Positions 19,119 to 36,015 of a stretch of DNA of 64,000 nt are shown piece after piece. Position numbers and translations under genes: made by a program. The stretch's first letter is position 1. Each line of letters starts with the position of its first letter. The notes under the pieces were generated by a model. The model was not told where the DNA came from, made no database searches, and was given only the letters and a program-made list of their open reading frames with translations. The stretch is from Eriocheir sinensis (lineage: Eukaryota > Arthropoda > Malacostraca > Decapoda > Varunidae), in assembly GCF_024679095.1 (NCBI RefSeq), contig NW_026111653.1, positions 124,001 to 188,000 of the forward strand. Reading direction: 5' to 3'.

Positions 19119-19735
19119 TAATAGATATTCAAAATACACATAAAATAACAAATTTGTATCAAACTATATACAATATACAAAATACACAAAATATTTTAAA
19201 TTTGTATGAAAATTGCAAAACACAAATAGAATAATGTAAAATCGTATCAAAATAAGTACACAGAATATTAATAAAATAATGTAAATTTGTATGAAAATAA
19301 AGAGGCAAAATACCCATAAAATAAAGCAATTTTTTATTTATAAAAATATATATACCAAAATACACATAAAAAAATTAGATTTGGATTAAAATAAATATAT
19401 AAAAAACACAGGTAAATTTGTATTGAAATAGATACGCAAAATATAGCAATGTAAATTTGTTTCAAAATATGTATACGAATACACATAAATAACGTAGAAT
19501 AAATATATATACAAAATACACATAAAATGAAATAAATACGTATAAAATATAAATAATATAAATTCGTATGAAAATAAATAAACAAAATACCAATAAAAGA
19601 ATGTATTTGTATGAATATAAATATACAAAATACACATAAAATAACGTAAATATAAAACTATATACAAAATACACAGAAGTAATTAAATTTGTATGAAATA
19701 TATACAAAATAATAATGATATAAGCTAAATTCTGT
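19119..19735 (-). repeat. Satellite block 10, short reverse block
   Basis: About 0.6 kb of reverse monomers: m16/m15-like, a collapsed m10-m9 (19225-19285), m8 (19320), m7-m3, m2, m1 (about 19600), m27 and m26. Several A runs are short by one base compared with sister copies, as at 19500-19560. The right edge (GATATAAGCTAAATTCTGTT) pairs with the inverted switch near 47530. Confidence 0.82.
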
Positions 19736-21590
19736 TTATTTATTTTAATTGAATTTACATTATTTTATGTATTTTGAATACATTTTTTTAAACTTATTTA
19801 AATAATTTTTTGTATTTTTTAAATATATTTTTATAGAAATCTACGTTATTTTATTTGTATTAGTATATATATTTATAAACAAAATTAAATTGTTTTATAT
19901 GAATTTTGCATATCTCTTACAATAAATTTAATTTTATTGTATGTGCATTTTGAATATTTATTTCAATACAAATTCAAATATTTTATGTGTATTGTATATA
20001 TATTTCATAAGAAATGCGTATTTATGGAATTTGCATCTTTATTTTCATACAAACTTACATTTTTTATTTTTTCATAGAAATTTACTCTATTTTATGAGCG
20101 AGTATTCGTATATATATTTTGATACAAATTTACATTATTGATGTGTATTTTGTATATCTATTTCAATACAAATTTACTTATTGTACGTGCATTTTGTATA
20201 TTTATTTTAATACAAATTTAATTATTTTATATGTATTTTGTATATATATATTTTTATGCAAATTGTTATTATATGGATATTTTGCATTTTTATTTCATAT
20301 AAATTTACATTATTTTATTGATATTCTGTTATTTTTTGATTCTTTATTTTATTTTGTGTATTCGTATATATTTTGATACAAATTTTATACAAATTGTTGT
20401 TATTTAATGTGTATTTGTATATATGTATTTTGATAAAAATTTATATTATTTTATTTGTATTTTTACATATATTTCATTACAAATTTACCTTATTTAATGT
20501 TTATTTTGTATATTTATATCATTCAAATTTTTAAATTATTTTATGTGTATTTTGTATGTGTATTTATATTATTTTATGAGTATTTTCTATATATTTTCAT
20601 ACAAATTTACATTATTTTATTGTATTTTCTTAATTTAATTGATACATTAGATTTATTTTATTTTGTATTTTGTATACATATTTTATTTTTATACATATTT
20701 TATGCAAATTTATTTGATGTGCATTTTGTACATATTATTTTCATAGAAATTTGCGTTATTTTATGTGTATTTTGTATATATTTTTTCATACTTTCATTAT
20801 TTTGTTTTATTTATTTTATAACTGCATGATTATATGTGTATTTTGTACATATTTTTTTAGATTTTATTTTTTATTTCTTATTTTATTAATATTCTGTGTA
20901 TTTATTTTGATACGATTTTACATTATTATATTTGTGTTTTGTACATATTTTTTTATACAAATTTACGTTATTTTAAGTGTATTTGTTTATGTATTTTCAT
21001 TCAAATTTACATTATTTTATGTGAATTTTGTGTATGTATTTCAATACAAATTTACCTAATTTTATGTGTATTTTGTATATTTATTTTCATACAAATTTAA
21101 AATATTTTTGTGTATTTTTGTATATAGTTTTATACAAATTTAGGTTATTTTATGTGTATTTTGTATATCTATTTTCATACAAATACACATTCTTTTATTG
21201 ATATTTTGTTTATTTATTTTGACGCGAATTTACATTATTTAATGTGAATTTTGTATATATATTTTTATACGTATTTACATCATTTCATGTGTATTTTGTA
21301 TAGCTTTAAACAAATTTATATTATTTAATGTGTATTTTGTATATATATATTTATACAAATACACATTCTTTTGTTGGTATTTTGTTTATTTATTTTGATA
21401 CTAATTTACATTATTTTAAGTGTATTTTGTATACATTTTTTTTTATACGTATTTACTTAATTTTATGTGTATTTTGTATATATATTTTTATAGAAATCTA
21501 CCTTATTTCATGTGTATTCGTATATATATTTTGAAACAAATTTACATTGTTTAAATGCATTTCGCATATCTATTTTTGTGTATTCTGTAT
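19736..21590 (+). repeat. Satellite block 11, forward, indel-rich
   Basis: Forward m2-m9 (19740-20060), a jump to an m4-like unit, m6-m9 again, then a degenerate s-chain section (20390-20830) with many short T runs. It continues with m21, m9, m10, a fused m11/m12 (20955), m13-m16, m1 (21185), m2 (GACGCGAATTT), m3, a short AAACAAATTTATATTATTTA unit, m1 (21365), m2-m5. The section 20.85-21.55 kb is a direct relative of 34.9-35.2 kb and 36.7-37.4 kb. The right edge is switch point 'd' (TTTTTGTTATACATAGAAT). Confidence 0.83.
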
Positions 21591-22291
21591 TTATTTTTGT
21601 TATACATAGAATAATGTAAAATCGTATCAAAATAGGTACACAGATTATCAATAAAATAATTTAAATTTGTATGAAAATAAACATGCAAAATACCCATAAG
21701 ATAAAGCATATAAATTTGTATTAAAATTAATATACAAAATGCACACATACAATAAGGTAAATTTGTATTGAAAAAAAAACGCAAAATACAAATAAAACAT
21801 TGTAAATTTGTTTCAAAATATATATATGAATACACATAAAATAAATTTATAGAAATATATATACAAAATACACATGAAATTATGTAACATATAAATATAT
21901 ATATAAAATACATATTAAGTAATGTAAATTCGTGACAAAATAAATAAACAAAATATCATGAAAAGAATGTGTATTTGTATGAAAATAAATAATAATATAA
22001 TTTGTATGTAATATATATGCAAAATTAAATGTAATATATAAAAATATAAAATAATATATAATGTAATATACCAATATAAAATATTTAAATTTGTATTGAA
22101 TAAATGCACAAGTAAACTTTTCAAAATATATACGAATACATAAAATAGCGTAGATTTCTATAAATATATACAAAATACACATAAAATTAGGTAAATACGT
22201 ATAAAAAAATGTAAACAAAATACACATAAAATAATATAGATTCGAAACAAAATAAATAAACAAAATACCAATAAAAGAATGTGTATTTGTT
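21591..22291 (-). repeat. Satellite block 12, short reverse block
   Basis: Reverse m10, m9, m8, m7, m6 (with an A8-9 run near 21772), m5, m4, m3, m2, m1 (21965), then an irregular patch at 22015-22090 (TGTAATATATAAAAATATAA). It continues with m6-like, m4, m3, m2 and m1 (22280). The patch sits where other copies carry the m11-to-m1 bypass. The block ends inside m1, joined directly to forward m15/m26 (TTTGTTCTGTGTATTTTTG), partner of the switch near 44840. Confidence 0.82.
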
Positions 22292-24640
<2,349 letters not shown>

Positions 24641-25655
24641 AATATTTAAATTTGTTATGAAATAAATATACAGAATGCACATACAATAAGGTAAACTTCT
24701 ATTGAAAGAGATATGCAAAAATACATATAAAACAATGTAAATTTGTTTCAAAATATATATACGAATACACATAAAATAACATAGATTTCTAAAAAAAATA
24801 TATATACAAAATACACATAAAATTAAGTAAATACGTATAAAAAATGTAAACAAAATACACATAAAATAATGTAAATTCGAAACAAAATAAATAAACAAAA
24901 TACCAATAAAAGAATGTGTATTTGTATAAATATAAATGTACAAAATACACATACAAAATAAGCATAAAATCAGGTAAATTTGTAATGAAATATATGTACA
25001 AAATACACATAAAATAATGTAAATTTATATGAAAATATATACAAATACACATAAAATAATGAATTTGTATAAAATTATATATTCAAAATAAATATTAAAT
25101 ATCAAATTGTATAAAATGTATATACAAGTACATATAAATAATGTAAATTGCATCAATATAAATCAACAAATACCAATTAAATAATATATATTTGAATGAA
25201 AATAGATTTACAAATACACATAACATAACTAAAAATTTGTATTGGAAATATATACAAAATACATAAAATAATTTGAGTTTGTATTAAAATAGATATTCAA
25301 AATACACATAAAACTAGGTAAATTTCTTTTGAAATATATATACAAAATAACCATTAAATATTGTAAATTTGTGTCAAAATATATAAACAAATACACATAA
25401 AATAACTTAAAATAACGTAAATATGTATCAAATATATATATAAAAACACATTAAATAATGTAAATATGTATAAAAAATATATACAAAACATAAATAAAAT
25501 AATGTAAAATCGTATCAAAATAAATACAGAAAATATTAATAAAATAATGTAAATTTGTATGTAAAATTAAAATATTACCCATAAAATAACGCATTTTTTA
25601 TAAAATATATATACGAAAAACATAAAATATTTGATTTTGTATTAAAATAAATAGA
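24641..25655 (-). repeat. Satellite block 14, reverse orientation
   Basis: Reverse m7, m6, m5, m4, m3, m2, m1 (24915), r-chain (24960-25200), m14/m13-like units, m11, m10, m9, m8 and a variant m7 (ATATTTGATTTTGTATT). A sister copy lies at 27317-28335. This copy has more single-base losses in A runs and lost motifs (compare 25080-25180 with 27760-27860). The right edge is switch point 'e' (AAATAGATATACATTCTTTT). Confidence 0.85.
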
Positions 25656-27316
<1,661 letters not shown>

Positions 27317-28335
27317 TATACACATAAAATATTTAAATTTGTTATGAAAAAAATATACAAAATGCACATACAATAAGGTAAACTTGTATTGAAAGAGATA
27401 TGCAAAATACATATAAACAATGTAAATTTGTTTCAAAATATATATACGAATACACATAAAATAACGTAGATTTCTATAGAAATATATATACAAAATACAT
27501 AAAATTAAGTAAATACGTATAAAAATATAAACAAAATACACATAAAATAATGTAAATTCGAATCAAAATAAATAAACAAAATACCAATAAAAGAGTGTGT
27601 ATTTGTATAAATATAAATGTACAAGATACACATACAAAAAAACAAAATAAGGTAAATTTGTAATGAAATATATGTACAAAATACACATAAAATAATGTAA
27701 ATTTATATGAAAATATATATACAAATACACATAAAATACCATGAATTTGTATAAAATTATATATTCAAAATAAATATTAAATAATGTAAATGCGTATAAA
27801 AATATATATAAAGTACATATAAAATAATGTAAATTCGTATCAATATAAATCAACAAAATACCAATAAAATAATATATATTTGAATGAAAATAGATTTACA
27901 AAATACACATAACATAACTAAAATTTGTATTGAAATATATACAAAAAATACATAAAAATAATTTGAGTTTGTATGAAAATATATATTCAAAATACATATA
28001 AAACTAGGTAAATTTTTGAATATATATATAAATACCCATAAAATATTGTAAATTTGTGTCAAAATATAAACAAATACACATAAATAACTTTAAATAACGT
28101 AAATATGTATCAAATATATATACAAAAACACATTAAATAATGTAAATATATAAAAAAATATATAAAACATAATAAATAATGTAAATCGTATCAAAATAAA
28201 TACAGAAAATATTAATAAAATAATGTAAATTTGTATGAAATTAAGATGTAAAATACCCATAAAATAACGCATTTTTATAAAAAAATATATATACGAAAAA
28301 CATAAAATATTTGATTTTGTATTAAAATAAATAGA
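27317..28335 (-). repeat. Satellite block 16, reverse; sister of block 14
   Basis: Direct copy of block 14: reverse m7-m1 (m1 near 27595), r-chain (27640-27900), m14/m13-like, m11 (28115), m10, m9, m8 and the variant m7. It is better preserved than block 14 through 27.3-27.95 kb but loses bases in 28.0-28.2 kb. The right edge is switch point 'e' again. Confidence 0.85.
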
Positions 28336-29392
28336 TATACATTCTTTTTATTGGTATTTTGTTTATTTATTTTGTTTTGAATTTACATTATTTTATGTGT
28401 ATTTTGTATATACATTTTTTATACGTATTTACTTAATTTTATGTGTATTTGTATATATATTTTTATAGAAATTTACGTTATTTTATGTGTATTCGTATAT
28501 ATATTTTTGAAACAAATTTACATTGTTTTATATGTACTTTGCATATATCTCTTTCAATAGAAGTTTACCTTTTATTGTATGTGCATTTTGTATATTTATT
28601 TCATTTTATACAAATTTAATTATTTTATGTGTATTTTGGTATTTATATTTTTATAAAAATATGCTTTAATTTATGGGTATTTTGCATCTTTATTTTCATA
28701 CAAATTTACGTTATTTTATTAATATTCTGCTGTATTTATTTTGATACGATTTTACATTATTCGATTTGTTATTTTGTATATATTTTATACATATTTACAA
28801 TATTTTATGGGTATTTTGTATATATTTTTCAAAGAAATTACCTAGTTTTATTGTGTTTTTTTATCAATTTTCATTCAACTCACATTATTTTTAAATGTAT
28901 TTTGCATATATATTACATACAAATTTTAGTTATTATGTATTTTGTAAATTTATTTTCATTCAAATATATATTATTTTTCATTAGTATTTTGTTTATTTAT
29001 ATTGTCACGAATTTACATTATTTTATATGTACTTTATATATATTTTTATACGCATTTACATAATTTAATTAATTTATTTTGAGTATATAATTTTATAGAA
29101 ATTCATGGTATTTTATGTGTATTTGTATATATATTTTATATTAATTTACATTATTTTATTTGTATTTTGTATATTTTTTTTACAAATCTACCTTATTTTA
29201 TGTTTATTTTGTATGTGTATTTTATATATTTATTTTAATACAAATTTAATTATTCTATTGGTATTTTTGTATTTATTTAAAAAATTTACATTATTTTATG
29301 AGTATTTTGTATCTTTTTTCATACAAATTAAAATTATTTTATTGATATTCTGTGTATATATTTTGAAATCTACGATTTTACATTATTCTATG
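28336..29392 (+). repeat. Satellite block 17, forward orientation
   Basis: Forward m1 (truncated start), m2-m11 to about 28800, then m14-like and r-chain units (28800-29230). These are followed by TTCTATTGGTATTTTTGTA, m8-like, m9 and m10. The last part resembles the inner edge of block 29. The right edge is switch point 'd' (CTATGTATAACAAAAATAAA), the same sequence as near 45790 and the inverse of 21590 and 37478. This switch marks the inner end of the left palindrome arm. Confidence 0.84.
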
Positions 29393-30530
29393 TATAACAA
29401 AAATAAATACAGAATACAAAAATAGATATGCAAAATTTATAAACAATGTAAATTTGTTTCAAAACATATATACAATACAAATTTGAAATAAGGTAGATTT
29501 TGTATATTTATATACAAAATAAATTTAAATATTTTATGTATTATATATAAAATTTATATAAAAAAAACATTAAATAATGTAAATTATATACAAAATAAAT
29601 AAACAAAATATAAAGAATTTCAATTTGTATGAAATATATATATACAAAATACACATATAATTAGCTAAATTTGTATTTAAATACATGTACAAAATACATA
29701 AAATAATGTAAATTTGTATACAAAATGATAAATTACATAAAATTCATGTCAAAATAAATAAACAAAATATCATTAAAAGAATGTATTTGTATGAAAATAG
29801 ATATACAAAATACACATAAAATATAACCTAAATTTGTATAAAACTATATACAAAATACACAAAATAATTTAAACTTGTATGAAAATAAATATACAAAAAA
29901 CATATAAATTAGGTAAATTTGTATTGAAATACATATACAAAATACACATAAAATAATGTAAATTTGAATGTAAATATATAAACATAGACTTAAAATAACG
30001 TAAATTTGTATCAAATATATACACAAAACACATTAAATAATGTAAATATGTATAAAAAATATATACAAAACACAAATATAATAATGTAAAATCGTATCAA
30101 AATAAATACAGAAAATATTAATAAAATAATGTAAATTTGTATGAAAATAAGATGCAAAATACCCATAAAATAATGCATTTTTTATAAAATATATATACGA
30201 AAAACATAAAATATTTGATTTTGTATTAAAATAATAGATATACAAAATACTATAAATAAGCTAAATTTGAATTGAAATATATATAAAATACATAAAATAA
30301 TGTAAATTTGTATCAAAATATTTATACAAATACACATATAATAACGTAAATTTGTATAAAATAAATAAACAAATACATTAAATAATGTAAATACGTATAA
30401 AAAATGTAAAAAATAATAATAATCATGTAAATTCGTATCAAAATAAAAAGACAAAATACCAATAAAATAATGTAAATTTCTATGAGAACAGATACAAATA
30501 CACATAATAATACATATATCAAAAATATAT
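29393..30530 (-). repeat. Satellite block 18, reverse, rearranged start
   Basis: After switch point 'd' and one reverse m5, the stretch 29480-29600 is scrambled: it contains a short forward piece (ACAAAATAAATTTAAATATT) inside reverse sequence. A poor reverse section follows to 29750, then regular reverse m1/m16-m9 (29790-30140), m8, variant m7, m25-m20. The right part matches 39.9-40.4 and 43.1-43.5 kb. The right edge is switch point 'g'. Confidence 0.8.
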
Positions 30531-32405
30531 ATAATATAATATATTTTATATATTTAAAATATTTAATGTATATTTTGTATATATATTTTATCCAAATTTA
30601 CGTGATTTTATATGTATTTGTTTATATTTTCATACAAATTTACATTATTTTATGTGAGTTTTGTATATGTATTTCAATACAAATTTGCCTAACTTTATGT
30701 GTATTTTGTATATCTATTTTCAAACAAATTTAAATTATTTTGTGTATTTTGTATATATTTTTATACAAATTCTAGTTATTTTATTTGTTTTTGTATATAT
30801 ATATTTTCCTACAAATATACATTCTTTTATTGGAATTTTGTGTATTTAATTTTTTACGAATTTACATTATTTTATGTGTATTTTGTATATATATTTTCAC
30901 TTATTTAAACTATTTTATGTATTTTATATATACATTTTCATAAAATTTACGTTATTTTATTGTGTGTATTCGTATATTTTGAAACATTTTATACAAATTC
31001 ATGTTATTTTATGTATTTGTATATATTTTCATACAAATTTATATTATTTTATGTGTATTCTTACATATATTTTATTACAAATTTACCTTATTTTATGTTT
31101 ATTTTGTATATTTATTTCATTCAATTTGAAATTATTTAATGTGTATATTTGTATTTGTATTTAGGTTATTTTATGTGTGTTTTCTATATATATTTTCATC
31201 CAAAATTACATTATTTTATTGTTATTTTCTTAATTTAACTCGATACGAATTTAGATTATTTCATAGGTATTTTGTATACATATTTTATACTTTACATTAT
31301 CTAATGTGTGTTTAGTATATATTTTTTATACAAACTAATTTTATGTGCATTTTTGTACATCTATTTTTATAGAAACTTAATGCGTTATTTTATGTGTATT
31401 TTGTATATGTTTTCTCATACAAATTTACATTATTTAATTAGTTTTTTGTTTATTAATTTTCATACGAATAACTTGATTATTGGTGTATTTTGTAAATATC
31501 TTTTTATACGTATTTACATTACTTAATGTGTATTTTCTTTATATATTTTTTTTTTTACAAATTTACGTTATTATATGTGTATTTGTTAAAAATATTTTGA
31601 AACGAATTTACTTTATTTTATGGATTTTGTATATATTTCAATTCAAATTTAGCTTATTTTGTGTGTATTTTATATCTATTTTCATGCAAATTTAATTACT
31701 TGTGTATTTTGCATATAGTTTTATACAAATTTACGTTATTTTATGTGCATTTTGTATATTTATATTTATACAAATACATATCTCTTATTGGTATTTTGTT
31801 TATTTATATTTATACGAATTTATATTATTTATGTATTTTGTATACATTTTTGATTCGTATTTACTTAATTTTATTTGTATTTTGTATATATATTTATAGA
31901 AATTCACGTTATTTTATGTGTATTCGTATATATATTTTGAAACAAATTTACATTGTTTTATATGTTTTTGCATATCTATTTCAATAAATTTCATTTTTTG
32001 TATGTGCATTTTGTATATTTATTTTAATACAAATTCAAATATTTTATGTGTATTTTGGTATATATAATTTTATAAAATGCGTTATTTTATAGGTATTTTG
32101 CATCTTAGTTTTCATACAAATGTACATTATTTTATTAATATTCTGTGTATATATTTTGATACGATTTTATATTATACTATTTGTGTTTTGTATATATTTT
32201 TATACATATTTCATTATTTAAGTATTTTTTATATATCTTATATACAAATTAACGTCATTTTAAGTGTATTTGTTTATATAATTTCATTCAAATTTACATT
32301 ATTTTAAGTGTATTTTATATGTATTTCAATACAAATTTATTTAATTTTCTGTGTATTTGTATATTTATTTTCATACAAATTTAAATTATTTTGTGTTTTT
32401 TTGTA
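30531..32405 (+). repeat. Satellite block 19, forward; palindrome core
   Basis: Forward m12-like, m13, m14 (AATTTGCCTAACTTTATG), m15 and the s-chain (TTCTTAATTTAACTCGATAC at about 31227). Then m18-m27, m1 (31770), m2-m14, broken off in m15. It is a direct relative of 49.87-51.8 kb and an inverted relative of 15.9-17.5 kb. It ends at switch point 'a' (TACATATAGAGTAAATTTCT). Confidence 0.85.
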
Positions 32406-34155
32406 TATACATATAGAGTAAATTTCTATGAAAATATATATTCAAAATACATAAAATTATGTAAATAAGTATAAAATATATATATCAAATACACCCAAAA
32501 AATGAAAATTGTATCAAAATAAATAAACAAAATTCTGATAAAAGAACGTATATTTAGGAAAATAAATATTCAAAATACACATAAAATTAGGAAAATTTGA
32601 ATAAAATATATACAAAAACAAAAAATAAATTTCAATTTGTATGAAAATAGATATACAAAATACACATATAATTAGTTAAATTTGTATTTAAATACATGTA
32701 CAAAATACACATAAAATAATGTAAATTTGTGAGAAATGAAAACAAATTCACATAAAATAACGTACATTTGTATAAAATAGATATACAAAATATACATAGA
32801 ATAATGTAAAATCGTATCAAAATAAATACTCAGAATGTCAATAAAATAATGTAATTTTGTATGAAAATAAAGAGGCAAAATACCCATAAAATAAAGCATA
32901 TTTTTTTTAAAAATATATATACAAGAATACACATAGAATAATTAAATTTGTATTTAAATTAATATACAAAATGCACGTACAATAAGGGAAATTTGTATTG
33001 AAAAATGTACAAAATGCACATAAAACAATGTATATTTGTTTCAAAATATATATACGAATACACATAAAATAACGTATATTTCTATAGAAATATATATAAA
33101 AAATACACATGAAATGACGTAAATACGTACAAAAAATATATATACACAATACACATTAAATAATATAAATTCGCATCAAAATAAATAAACAAAATATCAA
33201 TAAAAGAATGTGTATTTGTATGAAAATAGATATACAAATACACATAAAATATTGTAAATTTATATAAAACTCTATTAAAAAAATACACAAAAATAATTTA
33301 AATTTGTATAAAAATATATATACAAAATACACATAAAACTAGTTAAATTTCTATTGAAATACATATACAAAATACACATAAAATAATGTAAATTTGAATG
33401 AAAATATATAAACAAATACACTTAAAATAACGTAAATTTGTATGAAATATATATAGAAAATACACATTAAATAATGTAAATATGTATAAAAAAATATATA
33501 CAAAACACAAATAGAATAAAATAGTATCAAAATAAATACACAGAATATTAATAAAATAATGTAAATTTGTATGAAATAAAGACGCAAAATACCCATAAAA
33601 CAACGCATTTTTATGAAAATATATATACCAAAATACACATAAAATATTTAAATTTGTACAATAAATATACAAAATGCACACAATAAGGTAAATTTGTATT
33701 GAAATAGATATGCAAAAATACATATAAACAATGTAAATTTGTTTCAAAATATATATGAATACACATAAAATAACGTAGATTTTATAAAATATATATACAA
33801 AATACATAAAATGAAGTAAATACGTATAAGAAAATGTATACAAATACACATAAATAATGTAAACTCGTATCAAAATAAATAAACTAAATGCCAATAAAAG
33901 AATGTTTACTTGTATAAATATAATACAAAAATATAAAATAACGTAAATTGTATAAACTATATACAAAATAAATAAATAATTAAATTTGAATGAAAATAGA
34001 TATACAAAACACACATAAAATAAGTTAAATTTGAATTGAAATAAATATAGAAAATAATAATGTAAATTTGTATTAAAATATATTCAAATACACATATATT
34101 AAAATTAATATACAAAATGCGTATATAATAAGGTAAATTTGTATTGAAAAAATAT
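32406..34155 (-). repeat. Satellite block 20, reverse; palindrome core
   Basis: Reverse array opening with the same tract as block 2 and block 34. Then a short r-like part, m10, m9, m8, m7-m1 (m1 near 33205), reverse m15-m9, m8 (33605), m7-m1 (33900), m26-m24 and a variant m6. It ends at switch point 'b'. The sequence is clean at 32.6-33.5 kb and indel-rich at 33.6-34.1 kb. Confidence 0.85.
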
Positions 34156-35412
34156 GCAACATACACGTTTACTCATACAAATTTATATTATTTTATTGGT
34201 ATTTTGTTTATTTATTTTGATACGAATTACATGATTATATGTGTATTTTGTACATATTTTTTGATACGTATTTACATTATTTAATGTGTATTTTGTTTAT
34301 ATATTTTCATACAAATTTACGTTATTATATGTGTATTTGTATAAATATTTTGATACAAATTTACTTTATTTCATGTATTTTGTATATATATTTCAATTCA
34401 AATTTAGCTTATTTTGTGTGTATTTTGTATATATTTTCATACAAATTTAATTACTTCTGTGTATTTTTGTATATAGTTTTATATAAATTTACGTTATTTT
34501 ATGTGTATTTTGTATATTTATATTTATACAAATACACATTCTTTTATTGCTATTTTGTTTATTTATTTTGATACGAATTTACATTATTTTATGTGTATTT
34601 TGTATACATTTTTTTATACGTATTTACTTCATTTTGTGTATTTTGTATATATATTTTTATAGAAATCTACGTTATTATATGTGTATTCGTATATATATTT
34701 TGAAACAAATTTACATTGTTTTATATGTATTTTGCATATCTATTTCAATACAAATTTACCTTATTGTATGTGTTTTTTGTATATTTATTTTAATACAAAT
34801 TTAATTTTTTGATGTGTATTTTGGTATATATATTTAAAAAAAAAATGCGTTATTTTATGGGTATTTTGCTTCTTTATTTTCATACAAATTTACATTATTT
34901 TATTAATATTCTGTGTATTTATTTTGATACGATTTTACATTATTCTATTTGTGTTTTGTACATATTTTTTTATACAAATTTACGTTATTTTAAGTGTATT
35001 TGTTTATGTATTTTCATTCAAATTTACATTATTTTATGTGTATTTTGTGTATGTATTTCAATACAAATTTACCTAATTTTATGTGTATTTTGTATATTTA
35101 TTTTCATACAAATTTAAAATATTTTGTGTATTTTTGTATATAGTTTGATACAAATTTAGGTTATTTTATGTGTATTTTGTATATCTATTTTCATACAAAT
35201 ACACATTCTTTTATTGATATTTTGTTTATTTATTTTGACGCGAATTTTATGTGAATTTGTTATCATTTCATACAAATTTACATTATTTTATGTGTATTTT
35301 GTACATGTATTTAAATACAAATTTAATTAATTATATGTGTATTTTGTATATTCATTTTCATACAAATTGAAATTTATATTTTTGTTTTTTTGTATATTTT
35401 TATTCAAATTTT
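34156..35412 (+). repeat. Satellite block 21, forward; first copy of 1.86-kb tandem
   Basis: Forward m20-m27, m1 (34530), m2-m10, a fused m11/m12 (34980), m13-m16, m1 (35200), then a short m2 stub joined to m13/m14-like units. It shares order and most bases with block 23, whose start lies 1.86 kb downstream, so blocks 21-22 and 23 form a direct tandem copy. The right edge (AAATTTTCGTAATCTTATAA) is a single-copy switch point. Confidence 0.86.
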
Positions 35413-36015
35413 CGTAATCTTATAAAAATATATATACCAAAATACACATAAAATATTTAAATTTGCATTGAAATAAATATACAAAATGCACATACAATAA
35501 GGTAAATTTGTATTGAAAGAGATATGCAAAAATACATATAAAAGAATGTAAATGTGTTTCAAAATATATATACGAATACAAATAAAAAAACGTAGATTTC
35601 TATAAAAATATATACAAAATATACATAAATTAAGTAAATACGTATAAAAAATGTATACAAAATACACATAAAATAATGTAAATTCGAATTAAAATAAATA
35701 AACAAAATACCAATAAAAGAATGTGTATTTGGATAAATATAAATATACAAAATACACATACAAAATAAACATAAAATAAGGTAGATTTGTAAAAATATAT
35801 GTACAAATACATAAAATAATGTAATTTATATAAAATATATATAAATACACATAAAATATGAATTTGTATAAAATATATATTCAAAATAAATATTAAATAA
35901 TGTAAAAGCGTATAAAATATATAAAAATACAGATACAAAAATACACATCGAATAATTAAATTTGTTTTAAAATTAATATACAAAATGCGTATATAATAAG
36001 GTAAATTTGTATTGA
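35413..36015 (-). repeat. Satellite block 22, short reverse block
   Basis: Reverse m7-m1 (m1 near 35720), the r-chain in shortened, indel-rich form (35760-35920), and one variant m7/m6 pair. Then switch point 'b' (GCAACATACACGTTTACTC). The m1/r-chain portion matches 2167-2260 and 48930-49050. Confidence 0.84.
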
